Below are positions 24,251-34,461 of a DNA stretch of 64,000 nucleotides, in pieces. This stretch comes from Giesbergeria anulus. GTDB lineage: Bacteria; Pseudomonadota; Gammaproteobacteria; Burkholderiales; Burkholderiaceae_C. Location: positions 46,943-110,942 of the forward strand of contig NZ_FOGD01000010.1 in the NCBI RefSeq assembly GCF_900111115.1. Reading direction: 5' to 3'. Position numbers and translations under genes: made by a program. Positions within the stretch are counted from its first letter, which is position 1; each line of letters begins with the position of its first letter. Below the pieces are notes generated by a model, which had not been told where the DNA came from, ran no database searches, and was given only the letters and a program-made list of their open reading frames with translations.

Positions 24251-24685
24251 ATGAAATATACGACAAGCAAAATATTGAGATTCTTGATTGCTTTTTTATC
24301 TATAATTATTTTACATAATCCGGTTTTTGCCAGAGGTGGTGGCGGTCATTCGGGCGGGAGCCACTCTGGCATTAATCAAACCGGCTCTAGAGGCGGCATA
24401 TATCACTATTCTAGCACTGGCAGCGGAAATAAAGTATACGAAAGCCATAATTCAAGTTATGGATCAGGATATTCATATTCTGGATACGGAAAGCATAAGA
24501 ATCAAAATTCTTATAATGGAAATTTGGCGCACGAAGCCGGTCATTTGGCCTACAAGACAGAGCGATCAAATGATATCAACATCAAATCAATGGATTCAAC
24601 CAAAAATACAACCTGCGAATATAAATCAGTCATGACGGACGATGATTATCGTGCATGCGGATCAAATCCACCATCATATAAATGA
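24251..24685 (+). CDS. Secreted Gly/Ser/Tyr-rich cassette protein, unknown
   Basis: This 144-aa protein has a clear signal peptide (basic start, LIAFLSIIILHNPVFA) and a mature part rich in Gly, Ser, Tyr and His (GGGGHSGGSHSG), with a pair of Cys near the C-terminus (TTCEYKS and YRACGS). No family is recognised. The GC content is very low for this genome. It begins about 125 bp after attC B1 and is the second cassette gene. Confidence 0.6.
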   Translation: MKYTTSKILRFLIAFLSIIILHNPVFARGGGGHSGGSHSGINQTGSRGGIYHYSSTGSGNKVYESHNSSYGSGYSYSGYGKHKNQNSYNGNLAHEAGHLAYKTERSNDINIKSMDSTKNTTCEYKSVMTDDDYRACGSNPPSYK

Positions 24686-24812
24686 AATTAAGTTTCATTA
24701 AAAAATCAATTACATCAAATATTTTGATATATAAAATCGGTCTACAAAATACATGGAAAATTAGATCATAGCGAAATTAATATAGGCATTGGCGCTAAAT
24801 TTTCGCTCAAGC

Positions 24813-24851
24813 GGATAACTTGGATTTAGCGATTACCTTAATCCGTTAGGC
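24813..24851 (+). repeat. Short attC-like site B2
   Basis: GGATAAC opens and GTTAGGC (24845-24851, perfect core) closes a 39-bp element with inner arms GGATT/AATCC. It is shorter than usual and its first box is off consensus, so it may be degenerate. A further inverted repeat, CGCTAAAT/ATTTAGCG, overlaps it (24793-24831). The interval 24686-24812 has no gene. Confidence 0.45.
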
Positions 24852-24953
24852 CCCAGTGGGCAGTCATGCATCTCTCGCATCAATCTGCGATCCGGATCAC
24901 TTTGTCTGAGAGAAAATTTTCGGACAATAACTATGTTCTTGAATGGACACCCG

Positions 24954-25415
24954 ATGATCTCTCACCTTCGATTCTTAATCCCCGTTATGCTTGCCGGACT
25001 ACTTGCCGCATGTGGCGGTTCAAGTACCTTCGAGCCAGTTGAATTGAGCACGAGTCGCATAGCAGCATTCTGGCCAACGACCAATATGCAAGAAACATAT
25101 GTCATTCGAAGCGATGGCGAGTGGCTGGTTGCTTGGCAGAAGCATGAGCCGCCGACCTATCCAAAGACAGATCGTCCTCAGATTGATTTTTCCAAAAATA
25201 TGGTGGTCGGTCTATCGTTAGGATCTGGCTCTAATGGCTGCTACAGACTTTCAATTCAGAGGGTCGTCGAGGAAGAGGAAGAAGTCCGAGTTGAGTACAT
25301 TCATTCTATGGCACAGGCTGGCTCAATCTGTACTCAAGCGATTGTCGCGCTCACGGATTTTGTGGTTGTCAACAAGAGTGAAAAGAGGGTGACGTTTTCA
25401 CAAATTGGGAGCTAA
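24954..25415 (+). CDS. Lipoprotein with PrcB-like domain
   Basis: This 153-aa protein has a lipoprotein signal peptide with the lipobox LAAC followed by GG, so it should be anchored to a membrane by its N-terminal Cys. The rest resembles PrcB-like domains: WLVAWQKH, then MVVGLSLGSGSNGCYRLSIQ, then a late VALTDFVVV strand. PrcB-type domains occur in protease-associated and uncharacterised envelope proteins. An ATG at 24933 would add 7 residues. It follows site B2 and is probably the third cassette. Confidence 0.6.
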   Translation: MISHLRFLIPVMLAGLLAACGGSSTFEPVELSTSRIAAFWPTTNMQETYVIRSDGEWLVAWQKHEPPTYPKTDRPQIDFSKNMVVGLSLGSGSNGCYRLSIQRVVEEEEEVRVEYIHSMAQAGSICTQAIVALTDFVVVNKSEKRVTFSQIGS

Positions 25416-25440
25416 TACTTCGAGCTAGAGAGAGAACACA

Positions 25441-25518
25441 ATGAAGACGTTAGAAAACTTGGTGTGTGCGTATTTCACTGAGAACAGCCATAAGGACGTG
25501 GCGAAGTCTATAATTTAA
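25441..25518 (+). pseudogene. 25-codon ORF, probable gene remnant
   Basis: A short frame starting MKTLENLVCAYFTENSHKDV has a protein-like composition and a GAGAGAGAAC site before its ATG, but stops after 25 codons. It sits between the lipoprotein and GNAT genes and may be the left end of a truncated cassette gene. It matches no family I know. Confidence 0.3.
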
Positions 25519-25534
25519 TTTTGGAGGTATGTAG

Positions 25535-26041
25535 ATGAGCTTTCAACTTCTCCCCCTAAAGCCTGAGGACATTCAATCATTCAAGCAAGATATGCAGGAA
25601 GCATTTCAGAAGGGTGCTGCATCCGAGTTTGAAAATTTAGCAGTGCAGATATTGCCAGAGCATGATATTGATTCATCACTTAATGCAAAAGGTTCTGCTG
25701 CCTATAAAGCCACTGATGATGGAAAGATCGTCGGAGGTGTCATTGTTGTTATAAATGAGTCCACACAGCACAATCACTTAGATTTTCTTTACGTGAAGCA
25801 CGGTATTCAATCTCGTGGCATCGGCAAAAAAATCTGGGAACACGTGGAGAAGCTGCACTCAGATACAAAGGTGTGGGAAACAGTGACACCATATTTTGAG
25901 AAGAGGAATCTTCACTTCTACATCAATCGCTGTGGTTTCGCCGCTGTAGAATTTTACAACCCCCACCACAAAGATCCAGAAATTCCTGAAGACATGATTG
26001 GCGGTGACTACTTCTTTCGCTTTACAAAAGTAATGAAGTGA
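25535..26041 (+). CDS. GNAT family N-acetyltransferase
   Basis: This 168-aa protein has the GNAT core: a strand with GKIVGGVIVVIN, then LDFLYVKHGIQSRGIGKKIWEHVE, the acetyl-CoA binding loop being SRGIGKK, and a C-terminal FYINRCGFAAVEFYN segment. The N-terminus resembles small-molecule acetyltransferases. The substrate is unknown. A TTTGGAGGTATG ribosome site supports the start. It is the last gene of cassette array B; the next 230 bp hold a GTTAGCA core-like site and the ssb terminator. Confidence 0.8.
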   Translation: MSFQLLPLKPEDIQSFKQDMQEAFQKGAASEFENLAVQILPEHDIDSSLNAKGSAAYKATDDGKIVGGVIVVINESTQHNHLDFLYVKHGIQSRGIGKKIWEHVEKLHSDTKVWETVTPYFEKRNLHFYINRCGFAAVEFYNPHHKDPEIPEDMIGGDYFFRFTKVMK

Positions 26042-26215
26042 TAAAGCGGTAAAGAGGCCAGGGTCGAATTATTTTTTGCGTTAGCACTGAAAATTTTGGT
26101 GAAAATTTGGATCAGCTTCCAATTATTTACAAGAGAGGCTCTACGATAAATATATGCAGCGCCCCTTTAATTTAACGCTACGCTGTAAAAAACTACACAA
26201 CTTGATGCGATCAAC

Positions 26216-26249
26216 AAAAAAGCCCTGTAAACCAAACGCTTACAGGGCT
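26216..26249 (-). terminator. Rho-independent terminator of ssb
   Basis: AGCCCTGTAA (26221-26230) and TTACAGGGCT (26240-26249) form a perfect stem. On the minus strand it is followed by a run of U (plus-strand A at 26216-26220). It lies about 27 bp beyond the ssb stop. Confidence 0.85.
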
Positions 26250-26275
26250 TGCTTGCACATCAACAGAAGTAGTCT

Positions 26276-26818
26276 TTAGAACGGAATATCGTCGTCGCCA
26301 AAGTTATCGTTAAAGCCAGAACTGGGGCGCGCTGGTGGGGCCATAGGTGCTGGGGCCGGTGCAGGGCGAGCGGCAGGGGGGGCCATACGGGGGGCTGCTG
26401 CCGGTGCTGCACGGCGGGGGCTGTTGTCGTAAGCATCAGCGCCATAGCCATCATCAGCGGGCATACCAGCCCCGCCCATGCCTTGGCGGCTACCGAGCAT
26501 TTGCATTTGGTCGGCGCGGATTTCGGTGCTGTACTTTTCTACACCCGACTGGTCTGTCCATTTGCGCGTGCGCAAAGAGCCTTCTACATACACTTGCGAA
26601 CCCTTGCGCAGGTACTGGCCCACAATTTCAGCCAAACGGCCATTGAACACCACGCGGTGCCATTCGGTGTGCTCTTTGGCCTCGCCGGTTTGTTTGTCTT
26701 TCCACTTGTCGGTGGTGGCAATGGTCACGTTGGCCACTTGGTCGCCACTGGGAAAGGTACGCATTTCTGGGTCTTTGCCCAAGTTGCCGACGATGATGAC
26801 TTTGTTGATGGATGCCAT
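26276..26818 (-). CDS. ssb: Single-stranded DNA-binding protein
   Basis: This 180-aa protein has the OB fold of bacterial SSB ([18 protein letters not shown], then [17 protein letters not shown] and [16 protein letters not shown]), a Gly/Pro/Ala-rich linker and the acidic tip DDDIPF that recruits repair and replication proteins. It acts in replication, recombination and repair. It is a solitary gene ending in its own terminator and is the first core gene right of cassette array B. SSB next to an MFS gene and uvrA is typical of the order. Confidence 0.97.
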   Translation of the reverse strand: MASINKVIIVGNLGKDPEMRTFPSGDQVANVTIATTDKWKDKQTGEAKEHTEWHRVVFNGRLAEIVGQYLRKGSQVYVEGSLRTRKWTDQSGVEKYSTEIRADQMQMLGSRQGMGGAGMPADDGYGADAYDNSPRRAAPAAAPRMAPPAARPAPAPAPMAPPARPSSGFNDNFGDDDIPF

Positions 26819-26900
26819 GCTACTTTGCCTTGAAAAAAGAGGATGCGCGGTGCGCTAAACGGTCAATTGTGCAGCATAAGAGCCAGCACCAAACCCGGTT

Positions 26901-28139
26901 TTACCCCCGCGCCACCGGACGCAAAGGCCAGCTCCACAGCAGCCAAAGTAGCGTCAAGACCGCCGTAGCCGCAAACAACCACACCGCGCCGCCCCCCTTG
27001 AGCAAAGCCCCGCCCAATGCGCCCCCAGCAAACAACCCTAGCGATTGCAGCGTGTTGTAAACCCCCAGCGCCGCACCACGCGTTTGCGCCGGTGCCATGC
27101 GCGACACCAAACTGGGCTGGCTGGCCTCCAGCGCATTAAAGCCACAAAAGAACACCAGTAGCAAAGCCCCCAGCGCCCACAACGAGGGCATTGGGGCACT
27201 GGCAGCAACCCACCCCAACCCTAGCTGCACCAGCAATATCAAGGCAATGGCCCCCAGCAGGGCGGCGCGCAAGTGCCCGCGCCGCTCCAGCGCAAACAAG
27301 CCACCCAAAAACAAAAAGGACACCAACACCGCAGGCAGATAGACCTGCCAATGCAGCGCCTTGTCCAACCCGGCCTGTACCAGCAAAGCGGGCACCGCTA
27401 CCCACATCGCCATCTGCACGGTATGCAGGGCAAACACCCCCAAATTCAGCCGCAACAGATCAGGATGGCGCAACACATCGGCCAAACGGCCACGCGGCGC
27501 TTCTGTGTGCAATGCAGGCTCAGGCGGCACCCACCACAACACCACCGCCACACCCGCCAGCGCCAAAGCGCCCGTCAAGGCAAACAAACCGCCCAAACCT
27601 ATCTGCGCCGCCAGCAAGGGGGCAGCCACCAGCGCCAGCGCAAACATCAGGGCGATACTGCCGCCAATCAGCGCCATGGCTTTGGTACGCACCACATCGC
27701 GGGTCTGGTCGGCGAGCAAAGCGGTGACGGCGGCAGATACCGCCCCCGCCCCTTGAAACGCCCGGCCGCACAACAAGCCCATCAGGCTATCGGCCCACGC
27801 CGCCAAAAAGCTACCCACGGCAAACACCAGCAGCCCCAGCACAATGATGCGCTTGCGGCCAAAACGATCCGATGCCATGCCCAGCGGCAATTGCAAGCAG
27901 GCTTGGGTCAAGCCGTACATGCCCATCGCCAGCCCAACCAGCGCCGGGTCATCGCCACCGGGGTAATGGCGCGCCTCAATGGCAAACACCGGCAGCACCA
28001 AAAACAGGCCCAACATGCGCAGGGCAAAAATCAGTGCCAGCGACACGCTGGAGCGCCGCTCCAACGCCGTCATTGGGGTAGGCACCGGCTTGCCCGAAGC
28101 CGGTGCAGAAGAAAAAGAAGAGGAAGGAGAAGAAGACAC
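26901..28139 (-). CDS. MFS transporter
   Basis: This 412-aa protein has about twelve membrane helices and the MFS loop motif between helices 2 and 3 (GMASDRFGRKRIIVLG). The N-terminal tail is Ser/Pro-rich. It resembles drug and metabolite exporters of the DHA1 group; the substrate is unknown. It is transcribed away from uvrA and toward ssb, with an 82-bp gap to ssb. Confidence 0.88.
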   Translation of the reverse strand: MSSSPSSSFSSAPASGKPVPTPMTALERRSSVSLALIFALRMLGLFLVLPVFAIEARHYPGGDDPALVGLAMGMYGLTQACLQLPLGMASDRFGRKRIIVLGLLVFAVGSFLAAWADSLMGLLCGRAFQGAGAVSAAVTALLADQTRDVVRTKAMALIGGSIALMFALALVAAPLLAAQIGLGGLFALTGALALAGVAVVLWWVPPEPALHTEAPRGRLADVLRHPDLLRLNLGVFALHTVQMAMWVAVPALLVQAGLDKALHWQVYLPAVLVSFLFLGGLFALERRGHLRAALLGAIALILLVQLGLGWVAASAPMPSLWALGALLLVFFCGFNALEASQPSLVSRMAPAQTRGAALGVYNTLQSLGLFAGGALGGALLKGGGAVWLFAATAVLTLLWLLWSWPLRPVARG

Positions 28140-28210
28140 AATCGGTTCTCAGACGCGGGCAGCATACCCGGCACGACAGACAACAGCCGCCAAAGCAGCG
28201 ATTGTGCGCG

Positions 28211-28239
28211 AAGCGCCGATAAAGCGCCGATAAAGCGCC
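28211..28239. repeat. Short tandem repeat upstream of uvrA
   Basis: The 11-bp unit AAGCGCCGATA occurs twice, followed by a partial third AAGCGCC, 25 bp before the uvrA start. I see no LexA-type CTGT-N8-ACAG box in this interval. Confidence 0.6.
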
Positions 28240-28263
28240 ACTGGCCTGTGGGCTATCCCTATC

Positions 28264-31239
28264 ATGACTGCATTCCTTCTGCCTGCCGCCTCTACCGTGA
28301 ATGCACCTTCCTCCCCCCCCTCCAACAGCCCTGCCCACTCCACCCAGCCCCCTGAAGAAGGCCGCCCACTGGCGGCAACTTTGGCCCGACACCACTGCAT
28401 CAGCATTCGGGGGGCGCGCACGCACAACCTGAAAAATATCAACCTCGACATCCCACGCGAGCAACTGGTGGTGATTACCGGGCTGTCAGGTTCGGGCAAA
28501 TCGAGTTTGGCCTTTGACACTCTCTACGCCGAAGGCCAGCGCCGTTATGTCGAAAGCCTGTCCACCTATGCGCGCCAGTTTTTGGGGCGGCTGGACAAAC
28601 CCGATGTCGATTGGATTGAGGGCCTGTCCCCCGCCATCGCCATCGAGCAAAAAGCCACCAGCCACAACCCACGCTCCACGGTGGGCACAGTGACGGAAAT
28701 CCACGACTACCTGCGCCTGCTCTATGCACGGGCAGGCACCCCCTACTGCCCCGAACATGGTCAGGCGCTGGCGGCACAAACCATCAGCCAGATGGTCGAT
28801 GCCGTGCTTGCGTTGCCCGCAGACACCCGCTTGATGGTGCTGGCCCCAGTGGCCCGCCAGCGCAAAGGCGAGTTCACCGAACTGTTCAAAGAAATGCAGG
28901 CTCGTGGCTATGTCCGCTTTCGGGTGGATGGGCAGATTTACGCACACGAGCAACTGCCCCCCCTGAAAAAAACCGAGAAGCACGATGTCGATGTGGTGAT
29001 CGACCGGCTCAAGGTGCGCCCGGAGGTGCAGCAGCGGCTGGCCGAGAGCTTGGAGGCTGCGCTGCGTGTGGCAGGGCCAGACGCAGGCGGGCGGGTGCTG
29101 GCACTGGAGATAGATACCGGCACCGAGCACCTGTTTAGCAGCCAGTTTGCCTGTCCGGTGTGCAGCTACGCCCTGCCCGCACTGGAGCCTCGGCTGTTCT
29201 CCTTCAATGCGCCGCTGGGGGCCTGCCCCAGTTGCGATGGCATCGGCCACCGTGATGTGTTTGATGTCGCACGGGTGGTGGCCTTTCCATCGCTCAGTTT
29301 AGCTAGCGGGGCTATCCATGGTTGGGATCGGCGCAACAGCACCGGCTTTGCCCTGCTAGAGAGTCTGGCCCAACATTACGGCTTTGATCTGGAAACACCG
29401 TTTACAGCCTTGCCAGACAAAGTTCAGCAAGTCATCCTGCATGGCTCCGGCCATGAAGCCATTGCCTTCCAATACTTTCTGGGCAGTGGAGCCAACAAAG
29501 GGCAAGCCATCATCAAACAACACCCGTTTGAAGGCATCCTGCCCAACATGGCCCGGCGCTGGCGCGATACCGACTCTGCCGCTGTGCGCGAAGAGCTGGC
29601 CCGCTGGCGCAGCACCCAACCCTGCCCTGATTGTTTGGGTGCCCGCCTACGCCGCGAGGCCCGGCACGTCAAAATAGGCCAAGGCCCCCAAGCCAGAGCC
29701 ATCCAAGACATCAGCCACAGCACGCTGGCCGAAGCCCATGCGTGGTTCTCTGGCCTGCAACTGTCAGGCACCAAAGCTGAAATTGCCGCCCCGGTGGTGC
29801 GCGAGATTGTCACGCGGCTGCAATTTCTCAACGATGTCGGCCTGAACTACCTTAGCTTGGGCCGCAGTGCCGACAGCCTCAGCGGTGGCGAGGCCCAGCG
29901 CATCCGGCTGGCCTCGCAAATTGGCTCGGGCCTGACCGGCGTGATGTATGTGCTTGATGAACCCAGCATCGGCCTGCACCAGCGCGACAACGACCGCCTG
30001 ATTGCCACCTTGCAGCACCTGCGCGACATCGGCAACAGCGTGATCGTGGTGGAACACGACCAAGACATGATGCGCGCCGCCGACCAGATCATCGACATGG
30101 GGCCGGGGGCCGGGGTGCATGGCGGCCAAGTCATGGCACAGGGCAGCTACGACCAAGTGCGCGCCAACCCCCAATCGCCCACTGGGCGCTATCTGGCCGG
30201 TACGCTATCCATCGCGGTGCCCGTGCGGCGCACACCGCCCAAGGCCACGCAGCAGTTGCGCCTGATCGGTGCCCAAGGCAACAACCTGCAACACGTCAGC
30301 GTGGATTTTCCGGTGGGCTTGTTCACTTGCGTCACGGGGGTTTCTGGCTCTGGCAAAAGCACCCTCGTCAATGACACCCTGCACAAAGCCATTGCTCGGC
30401 AGTTGTACCGCTCCCATGATGAGCCTGCCCCTTACGAGGCCATTGAAGGCATGGACTCCTTCGACAAGGTCATCAATGTCGATCAATCCCCCATAGGCCG
30501 CACACCGCGCAGCAACCCAGCCACCTATACCGGCCTATTCACCCCCATCCGCGAACTGATGGCCGAAACCCACACCGCCAAAGAGCGTGGCTATGGCCCC
30601 GGGCGCTTCTCCTTCAATGTGGCCGGAGGCCGCTGCGAAGCCTGTCAGGGCGATGGCGTGGTGAAGGTAGAAATGCACTTTCTGCCCGATGTCTATGTGC
30701 CCTGCGATGTCTGCCACGGCCAACGCTACAACCGCGAAACCCTAGAGGTGCAATGGAAGGGCCGCCATATTGCAGAAATTTTGGCCCTTACGGTAGAAGA
30801 TGCACACGCCTTTTTTAAGGATGTGCCCAGCATTGCCCGCAAGCTGCAAACCTTGCTTGATGTAGGTTTGAGCTACATCCGCTTGGGCCAAAGCGCCACC
30901 ACGCTCTCCGGCGGTGAAGCCCAGCGCGTCAAGCTGGCGCAAGAACTGAGCAAGCGCGACACGGGCCGCACCCTTTACATCCTAGATGAGCCGACCACCG
31001 GCCTGCACTTTGCCGACATCGCGCTACTGCTCAAGGTGTTGCACCAGTTGCGCGATGCGGGCAACACCATCGTGGTGATCGAGCACAACTTAGATGTCAT
31101 CAAAACTGCCGACTGGCTGATCGACATGGGGCCAGAGGGCGGCGCGGGCGGCGGTACGGTGGTTGCTACTGGCACCCCTGAAGCCCTTGCGGCCCATCCT
31201 GACAGCCATACCGGACGCTACTTACGCCACTATTTGTAA
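28264..31239 (+). CDS. uvrA: Excinuclease ABC subunit A
   Basis: This 991-aa protein is the damage-sensing ABC ATPase of nucleotide excision repair. It has two Walker A motifs (GLSGSGKSS near 73 and GVSGSGKST near 692), two LSGGEAQR signatures, DEPSIGLH and DEPTTGLH Walker B regions, and zinc modules with CPVC...CPSC and CEAC...CDVC. The first about 40 residues are a Pro/Ser-rich extension before the conserved HCISIRGA start; a later start is possible. It is followed by the DnaA-box cluster. Confidence 0.97.
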   Translation: MTAFLLPAASTVNAPSSPPSNSPAHSTQPPEEGRPLAATLARHHCISIRGARTHNLKNINLDIPREQLVVITGLSGSGKSSLAFDTLYAEGQRRYVESLSTYARQFLGRLDKPDVDWIEGLSPAIAIEQKATSHNPRSTVGTVTEIHDYLRLLYARAGTPYCPEHGQALAAQTISQMVDAVLALPADTRLMVLAPVARQRKGEFTELFKEMQARGYVRFRVDGQIYAHEQLPPLKKTEKHDVDVVIDRLKVRPEVQQRLAESLEAALRVAGPDAGGRVLALEIDTGTEHLFSSQFACPVCSYALPALEPRLFSFNAPLGACPSCDGIGHRDVFDVARVVAFPSLSLASGAIHGWDRRNSTGFALLESLAQHYGFDLETPFTALPDKVQQVILHGSGHEAIAFQYFLGSGANKGQAIIKQHPFEGILPNMARRWRDTDSAAVREELARWRSTQPCPDCLGARLRREARHVKIGQGPQARAIQDISHSTLAEAHAWFSGLQLSGTKAEIAAPVVREIVTRLQFLNDVGLNYLSLGRSADSLSGGEAQRIRLASQIGSGLTGVMYVLDEPSIGLHQRDNDRLIATLQHLRDIGNSVIVVEHDQDMMRAADQIIDMGPGAGVHGGQVMAQGSYDQVRANPQSPTGRYLAGTLSIAVPVRRTPPKATQQLRLIGAQGNNLQHVSVDFPVGLFTCVTGVSGSGKSTLVNDTLHKAIARQLYRSHDEPAPYEAIEGMDSFDKVINVDQSPIGRTPRSNPATYTGLFTPIRELMAETHTAKERGYGPGRFSFNVAGGRCEACQGDGVVKVEMHFLPDVYVPCDVCHGQRYNRETLEVQWKGRHIAEILALTVEDAHAFFKDVPSIARKLQTLLDVGLSYIRLGQSATTLSGGEAQRVKLAQELSKRDTGRTLYILDEPTTGLHFADIALLLKVLHQLRDAGNTIVVIEHNLDVIKTADWLIDMGPEGGAGGGTVVATGTPEALAAHPDSHTGRYLRHYL

Positions 31240-31258
31240 CTAAATGTAACATTTAGCC

Positions 31259-31494
31259 TGTGGATAACCCTGTGGAAAGTTTTTGAATAACTAGGTACTT
31301 ATCCACAGGGCAAGGCACTTTTCAAAAGTTGTTCATTTTTCGTACACAACAAAACAGGGGTACTGTGCACAGGGTTATCCACTGGCTAAGTTGTTGATTT
31401 TTAACAAAAAAACCTAGTTATCCACAGAAAACAGCTTCCTTCTACTACTACTACTAAGTAAATATATAAAAAAGAAAGTAATAACAGGGGATAA
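31259..31494. other. Candidate replication origin: DnaA boxes, DnaA-trios, AT-rich unwinding tract
   Basis: Three perfect DnaA boxes (TGTGGATAA 31259-31267; TTATCCACA 31299-31307 and 31418-31426), one with a single mismatch (TTATCCACT 31375-31383) and weaker ones (31271-31279, 31486-31494) lie within 236 bp. Right of the last strong box comes CTACTACTACTACTA (31442-31456); its complement reads 3'-GAT repeated five times, the DnaA-trio pattern, running into the AT-rich tract 31455-31484. Box, trios, AT-rich DNA in this order is the basal unwinding layout of bacterial oriC. No gene occupies 31240-31687. dnaA is not in the window. Confidence 0.7.
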
Positions 31495-31687
31495 CTTTTG
31501 TCCGCAATGCAAGGGGTACAACCACTGCGCTGGTACGTTGTCAGCCTGTCGAAACAGCAAGCTTTTGTTATAGTTGCAGCCATGCGCCGATTTGCTACAG
31601 CTTGCGGGCGCTTTATAAATCCAGCTAAAGACAGACCGACACCCCCGCCCGGCCCCGTTTTTAGCTTTGGCCTTGTCGGGTTTTCTT

Positions 31688-32815
31688 ATGTCGTTCATCG
31701 CCACCCCTGAATTTCTGCACTTCCCGCAGGCACTGCCACTGCAAAGTGGTGCCTCTATCCGTGACTACACGCTGGCCTACGAAACCTATGGCAGCTTAAA
31801 TGCCGAGCGCTCTAACGCGGTGCTGGTCTGCCATGCCTTGAATGCCTCACACCATGTGGCAGGCGTCTATGCAGGGCAAGACAAAAGCGAAGGTTGGTGG
31901 GACAACATGATCGGGCCAGGCAAGCCAGTCGATACCAATCGCTTCTTCGTCATTGGTATCAACAATTTGGGTTCTTGCTTTGGCTCTACCGGCCCCATGC
32001 ACACCAACCCCGATACAGGGCAGGTCTATGGCGCAGATTTCCCTGTGGTCACGGTAGAAGACTGGGTTAACGCCCAAGCGCGTTTGCTTGATCGTTTGGG
32101 GGTGCAGCAGTTGGCCGCAGTGCTGGGAGGCAGCTTAGGCGGTATGCAAGCCTTGAGCTGGACGCTGCAATACCCTGATCGCGTGCGCCATGCGGTAGTG
32201 GTAGCCAGCGCCCCTAACCTCAATGCCGAGAACATTGCTTTCAATGAAGTAGCGCGCCGCGCCATCGTCACTGACCCAGATTTTCACGGCGGCCATTTTT
32301 ACCAGCATGGCGTCGTGCCCAAACGGGGGCTGCGCATTGCCCGCATGATCGGCCACATCACCTACCTGAGCGACGATGTGATGAACGCCAAGTTTGGCCG
32401 CCAACTGCGCGAGGGGCTGAACCTCAAATACAGCACCCAAGACATCGAATTTCAGATCGAGAGCTACCTGCGCTACCAAGGCGACAAGTTCAGTGAATAC
32501 TTTGATGCCAACACCTATTTGCTCATCACCCGTGCCTTGGATTACTTTGACCCAGCGCGCGCCTTTGGTGGTGATTTGAGCCAAGCGCTGGCACGGGCTA
32601 CGGCGCAGTTTTTGCTGGTCAGTTTTAGCACCGACTGGCGTTTTTCGCCCCAGCGCAGCCGCGAGATCGTTAAAGCCTTGCTCGACAACCGGCGCGATGT
32701 CAGTTATGCCGAGATTGACGCCCCGCACGGCCATGACGCCTTTTTGCTCGATGATGCACGTTACATGGGCCTCATCAGCGCCTATTTCGACCGCATTGCC
32801 AAGGAGTTTGCATGA
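31688..32815 (+). CDS. metX: Homoserine O-acetyltransferase/succinyltransferase (MetX)
   Basis: This 375-aa alpha/beta-hydrolase-fold enzyme activates homoserine for methionine synthesis. The nucleophile elbow GGSLGGMQ puts the catalytic Ser near residue 148; the Asp lies in [11 protein letters not shown] and the His in PHGHDAF near the C-terminus. Proteobacterial MetX enzymes often use succinyl-CoA, which sequence alone does not settle here. The start at 31688 begins the conserved region. The stop overlaps metW by 4 bp. Confidence 0.95.
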   Translation: MSFIATPEFLHFPQALPLQSGASIRDYTLAYETYGSLNAERSNAVLVCHALNASHHVAGVYAGQDKSEGWWDNMIGPGKPVDTNRFFVIGINNLGSCFGSTGPMHTNPDTGQVYGADFPVVTVEDWVNAQARLLDRLGVQQLAAVLGGSLGGMQALSWTLQYPDRVRHAVVVASAPNLNAENIAFNEVARRAIVTDPDFHGGHFYQHGVVPKRGLRIARMIGHITYLSDDVMNAKFGRQLREGLNLKYSTQDIEFQIESYLRYQGDKFSEYFDANTYLLITRALDYFDPARAFGGDLSQALARATAQFLLVSFSTDWRFSPQRSREIVKALLDNRRDVSYAEIDAPHGHDAFLLDDARYMGLISAYFDRIAKEFA

Positions 32816-33405
32816 CCGAGAAAACCATCATGCAAGCCATTGCCGCCTTGGTGCCTGTCGGTTCGCGGGTGCTCGATTTGGGTTGCGGCGATGGAGCCTT
32901 GCTCGACTACCTGCAACGCGAACGCGGTTGCAGTGGTTATGGCATTGAGATTGATGATGCCAATGTGCTGGCCTGTGCGCGCCGGGGTGTGAATGTCATC
33001 CAGCTCAACCTAGAAGAGGGGCTGGCGATATTTGCCGACCACTCCTTTGATGTCGTGTTGCAGATTGACACCCTACAGCACCTGCGCAATGCCGAAACCA
33101 TGCTGCGTGAGACCGCCCGCGTTGGGCGCTCTGGCATTGTGGCCTTTCCCAACTTTGCCCACTGGCCCAACCGGCTGTCGGTGCTGCTGGGGCGTATGCC
33201 GGTCACGCGGCGCTTGCCTTACCAGTGGTATGACACGCCCAACATCCGTGTAGGCACCTATGCCGATTTTGCCGTGCTGGCACAAAAAAACCAGTTGCGT
33301 ATCTTGGATGCCTTTGGTTTACAAGGTGGGCAGACGGTACGTTTTTTGCCCAACATCCGTGCCAGTACAGCGGTATTTCATTTTCAGCGTGATGCAGGCT
33401 ACTAA
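32812..33405 (+). CDS. metW: Methionine biosynthesis protein MetW
   Basis: This 197-aa class I methyltransferase-like protein has motif [16 protein letters not shown] and the MetW features [15 protein letters not shown]-like [18 protein letters not shown] and [11 protein letters not shown]. MetW is needed with MetX in many proteobacteria for homoserine acylation. The ATGA overlap with metX indicates one transcript with coupled translation. Confidence 0.95.
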   Translation: MTEKTIMQAIAALVPVGSRVLDLGCGDGALLDYLQRERGCSGYGIEIDDANVLACARRGVNVIQLNLEEGLAIFADHSFDVVLQIDTLQHLRNAETMLRETARVGRSGIVAFPNFAHWPNRLSVLLGRMPVTRRLPYQWYDTPNIRVGTYADFAVLAQKNQLRILDAFGLQGGQTVRFLPNIRASTAVFHFQRDAGY

Positions 33406-33421
33406 ACCTTAAAATTGCACC

Positions 33422-34246
33422 ATGACCTTCCTTGATATGTTGCGCGCAGCGGCCACGCAGAACAACTCTATGCTGTGTGTGGGCCTAGACCCTGAACCCA
33501 GCCGTTTTCCTGCGGCTATGCAGGGCGATCCGCGCAAAATTTACGATTTTTGTGCTGCTATTGTGGATGCCACGGCAGACTTGGTTTGTGCCTTTAAGCC
33601 GCAGATTGCCTACTTTGCCGCCCACGGCGCAGAAGATCAACTCGAACGCCTGATGCAGCACATGCGCAGCCATGCGCCGCAAGTGCCCATCATTTTGGAT
33701 GCCAAACGTGGTGATATTGGCTCCACTGCCGAGCAATACGCCAAAGAAGCATTTGAGCGCTACGGTGCCGATGCCGTCACGCTCTCGCCCTTTATGGGCT
33801 TTGATTCGGTCGAGCCTTACCTGCGCTATCAAGGCAAGGGGGCTTTTTTGCTCTGTCGCACGTCTAACCCCGGTGGCGACGATTTTCAGAACCAGCGCTT
33901 GGCAGGGGTTGCCGGAGAGCCGTTGCTCTACGAGCACATTGCCCGTTTGGCCCAAGGGCCTTGGAACCGCAATGGCCAGTTGGGGCTGGTGGTGGGCGCT
34001 ACCTATCCGGCAGAGATTGAGCGGGTGCGCGCCTTGGCCCCCACCGTGCCTTTGTTGATTCCGGGGGTGGGTGCTCAAGGGGGAGATGCTTTGGCTACGG
34101 TGCGCGCGGGCTGGCGTCAAGATGGCCCGATTGTGGTCAACTCCTCGCGGGCCATCCTTTATGCCAGCAACGGGGCTGATTTTGCTGCGGCGGCCCGCCG
34201 TGAGGCACAACGTACACGCGATCTACTCCACGCGGCACGTCCCTAA
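33422..34246 (+). CDS. pyrF: Orotidine 5'-phosphate decarboxylase
   Basis: This 274-aa enzyme makes UMP from OMP, the last step of de novo pyrimidine synthesis. The type 2 (long) form is seen: [12 protein letters not shown], the catalytic [12 protein letters not shown] (Lys and Asp near 94-97), and [12 protein letters not shown]. The C-terminal phosphate-binding region [13 protein letters not shown] and [11 protein letters not shown] are intact. It starts 16 bp after metW and may be co-transcribed. Confidence 0.95.
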   Translation: MTFLDMLRAAATQNNSMLCVGLDPEPSRFPAAMQGDPRKIYDFCAAIVDATADLVCAFKPQIAYFAAHGAEDQLERLMQHMRSHAPQVPIILDAKRGDIGSTAEQYAKEAFERYGADAVTLSPFMGFDSVEPYLRYQGKGAFLLCRTSNPGGDDFQNQRLAGVAGEPLLYEHIARLAQGPWNRNGQLGLVVGATYPAEIERVRALAPTVPLLIPGVGAQGGDALATVRAGWRQDGPIVVNSSRAILYASNGADFAAAARREAQRTRDLLHAARP

Positions 34247-34461
34247 GCTAAGCGCAGGGCATCGAGCGCCGTGGGCAGCGGCGTGATAGCGAAAAGAAAT
34301 CGGTTTGCTTGCACTTGGCAAGAAATTCTAGTATCGGGCAAGGTGCTGTCGTTGGTAGTCTTGTCTACCTGCAATTGGTGCTACGTTTTGCAGCTCCATA
34401 GGGCGGCGGTGGGCCCTGTCGCTGCCTTGCCTTTCTAGGCCTCCGTTTTTTCTACCGATAG

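Larger units (their letters stand above)
23523..26090 (+). mobile_element. Rightward integron-like gene-cassette array B
   Basis: Four small plus-strand genes in AT-rich DNA follow the attI-like point of module B: a jacalin-like lectin, a secreted protein, a lipoprotein and a GNAT enzyme. A clear attC-like site follows the first (24065-24132), a short one follows the second (24813-24851), and GTTAGCA at 26080-26086 within the 11-mer GCGTTAGCACT, also present in the first attC, may mark the end. No integrase is seen. The array stops about 130 bp before the ssb terminator. Confidence 0.65.

Noticed and set aside
33405..33424. The string AAAATTGCACCAT before pyrF, also found near both attI-like sites
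   Set aside because: Flanking bases show no further similarity, so it is most likely chance or a shared promoter-like composition.
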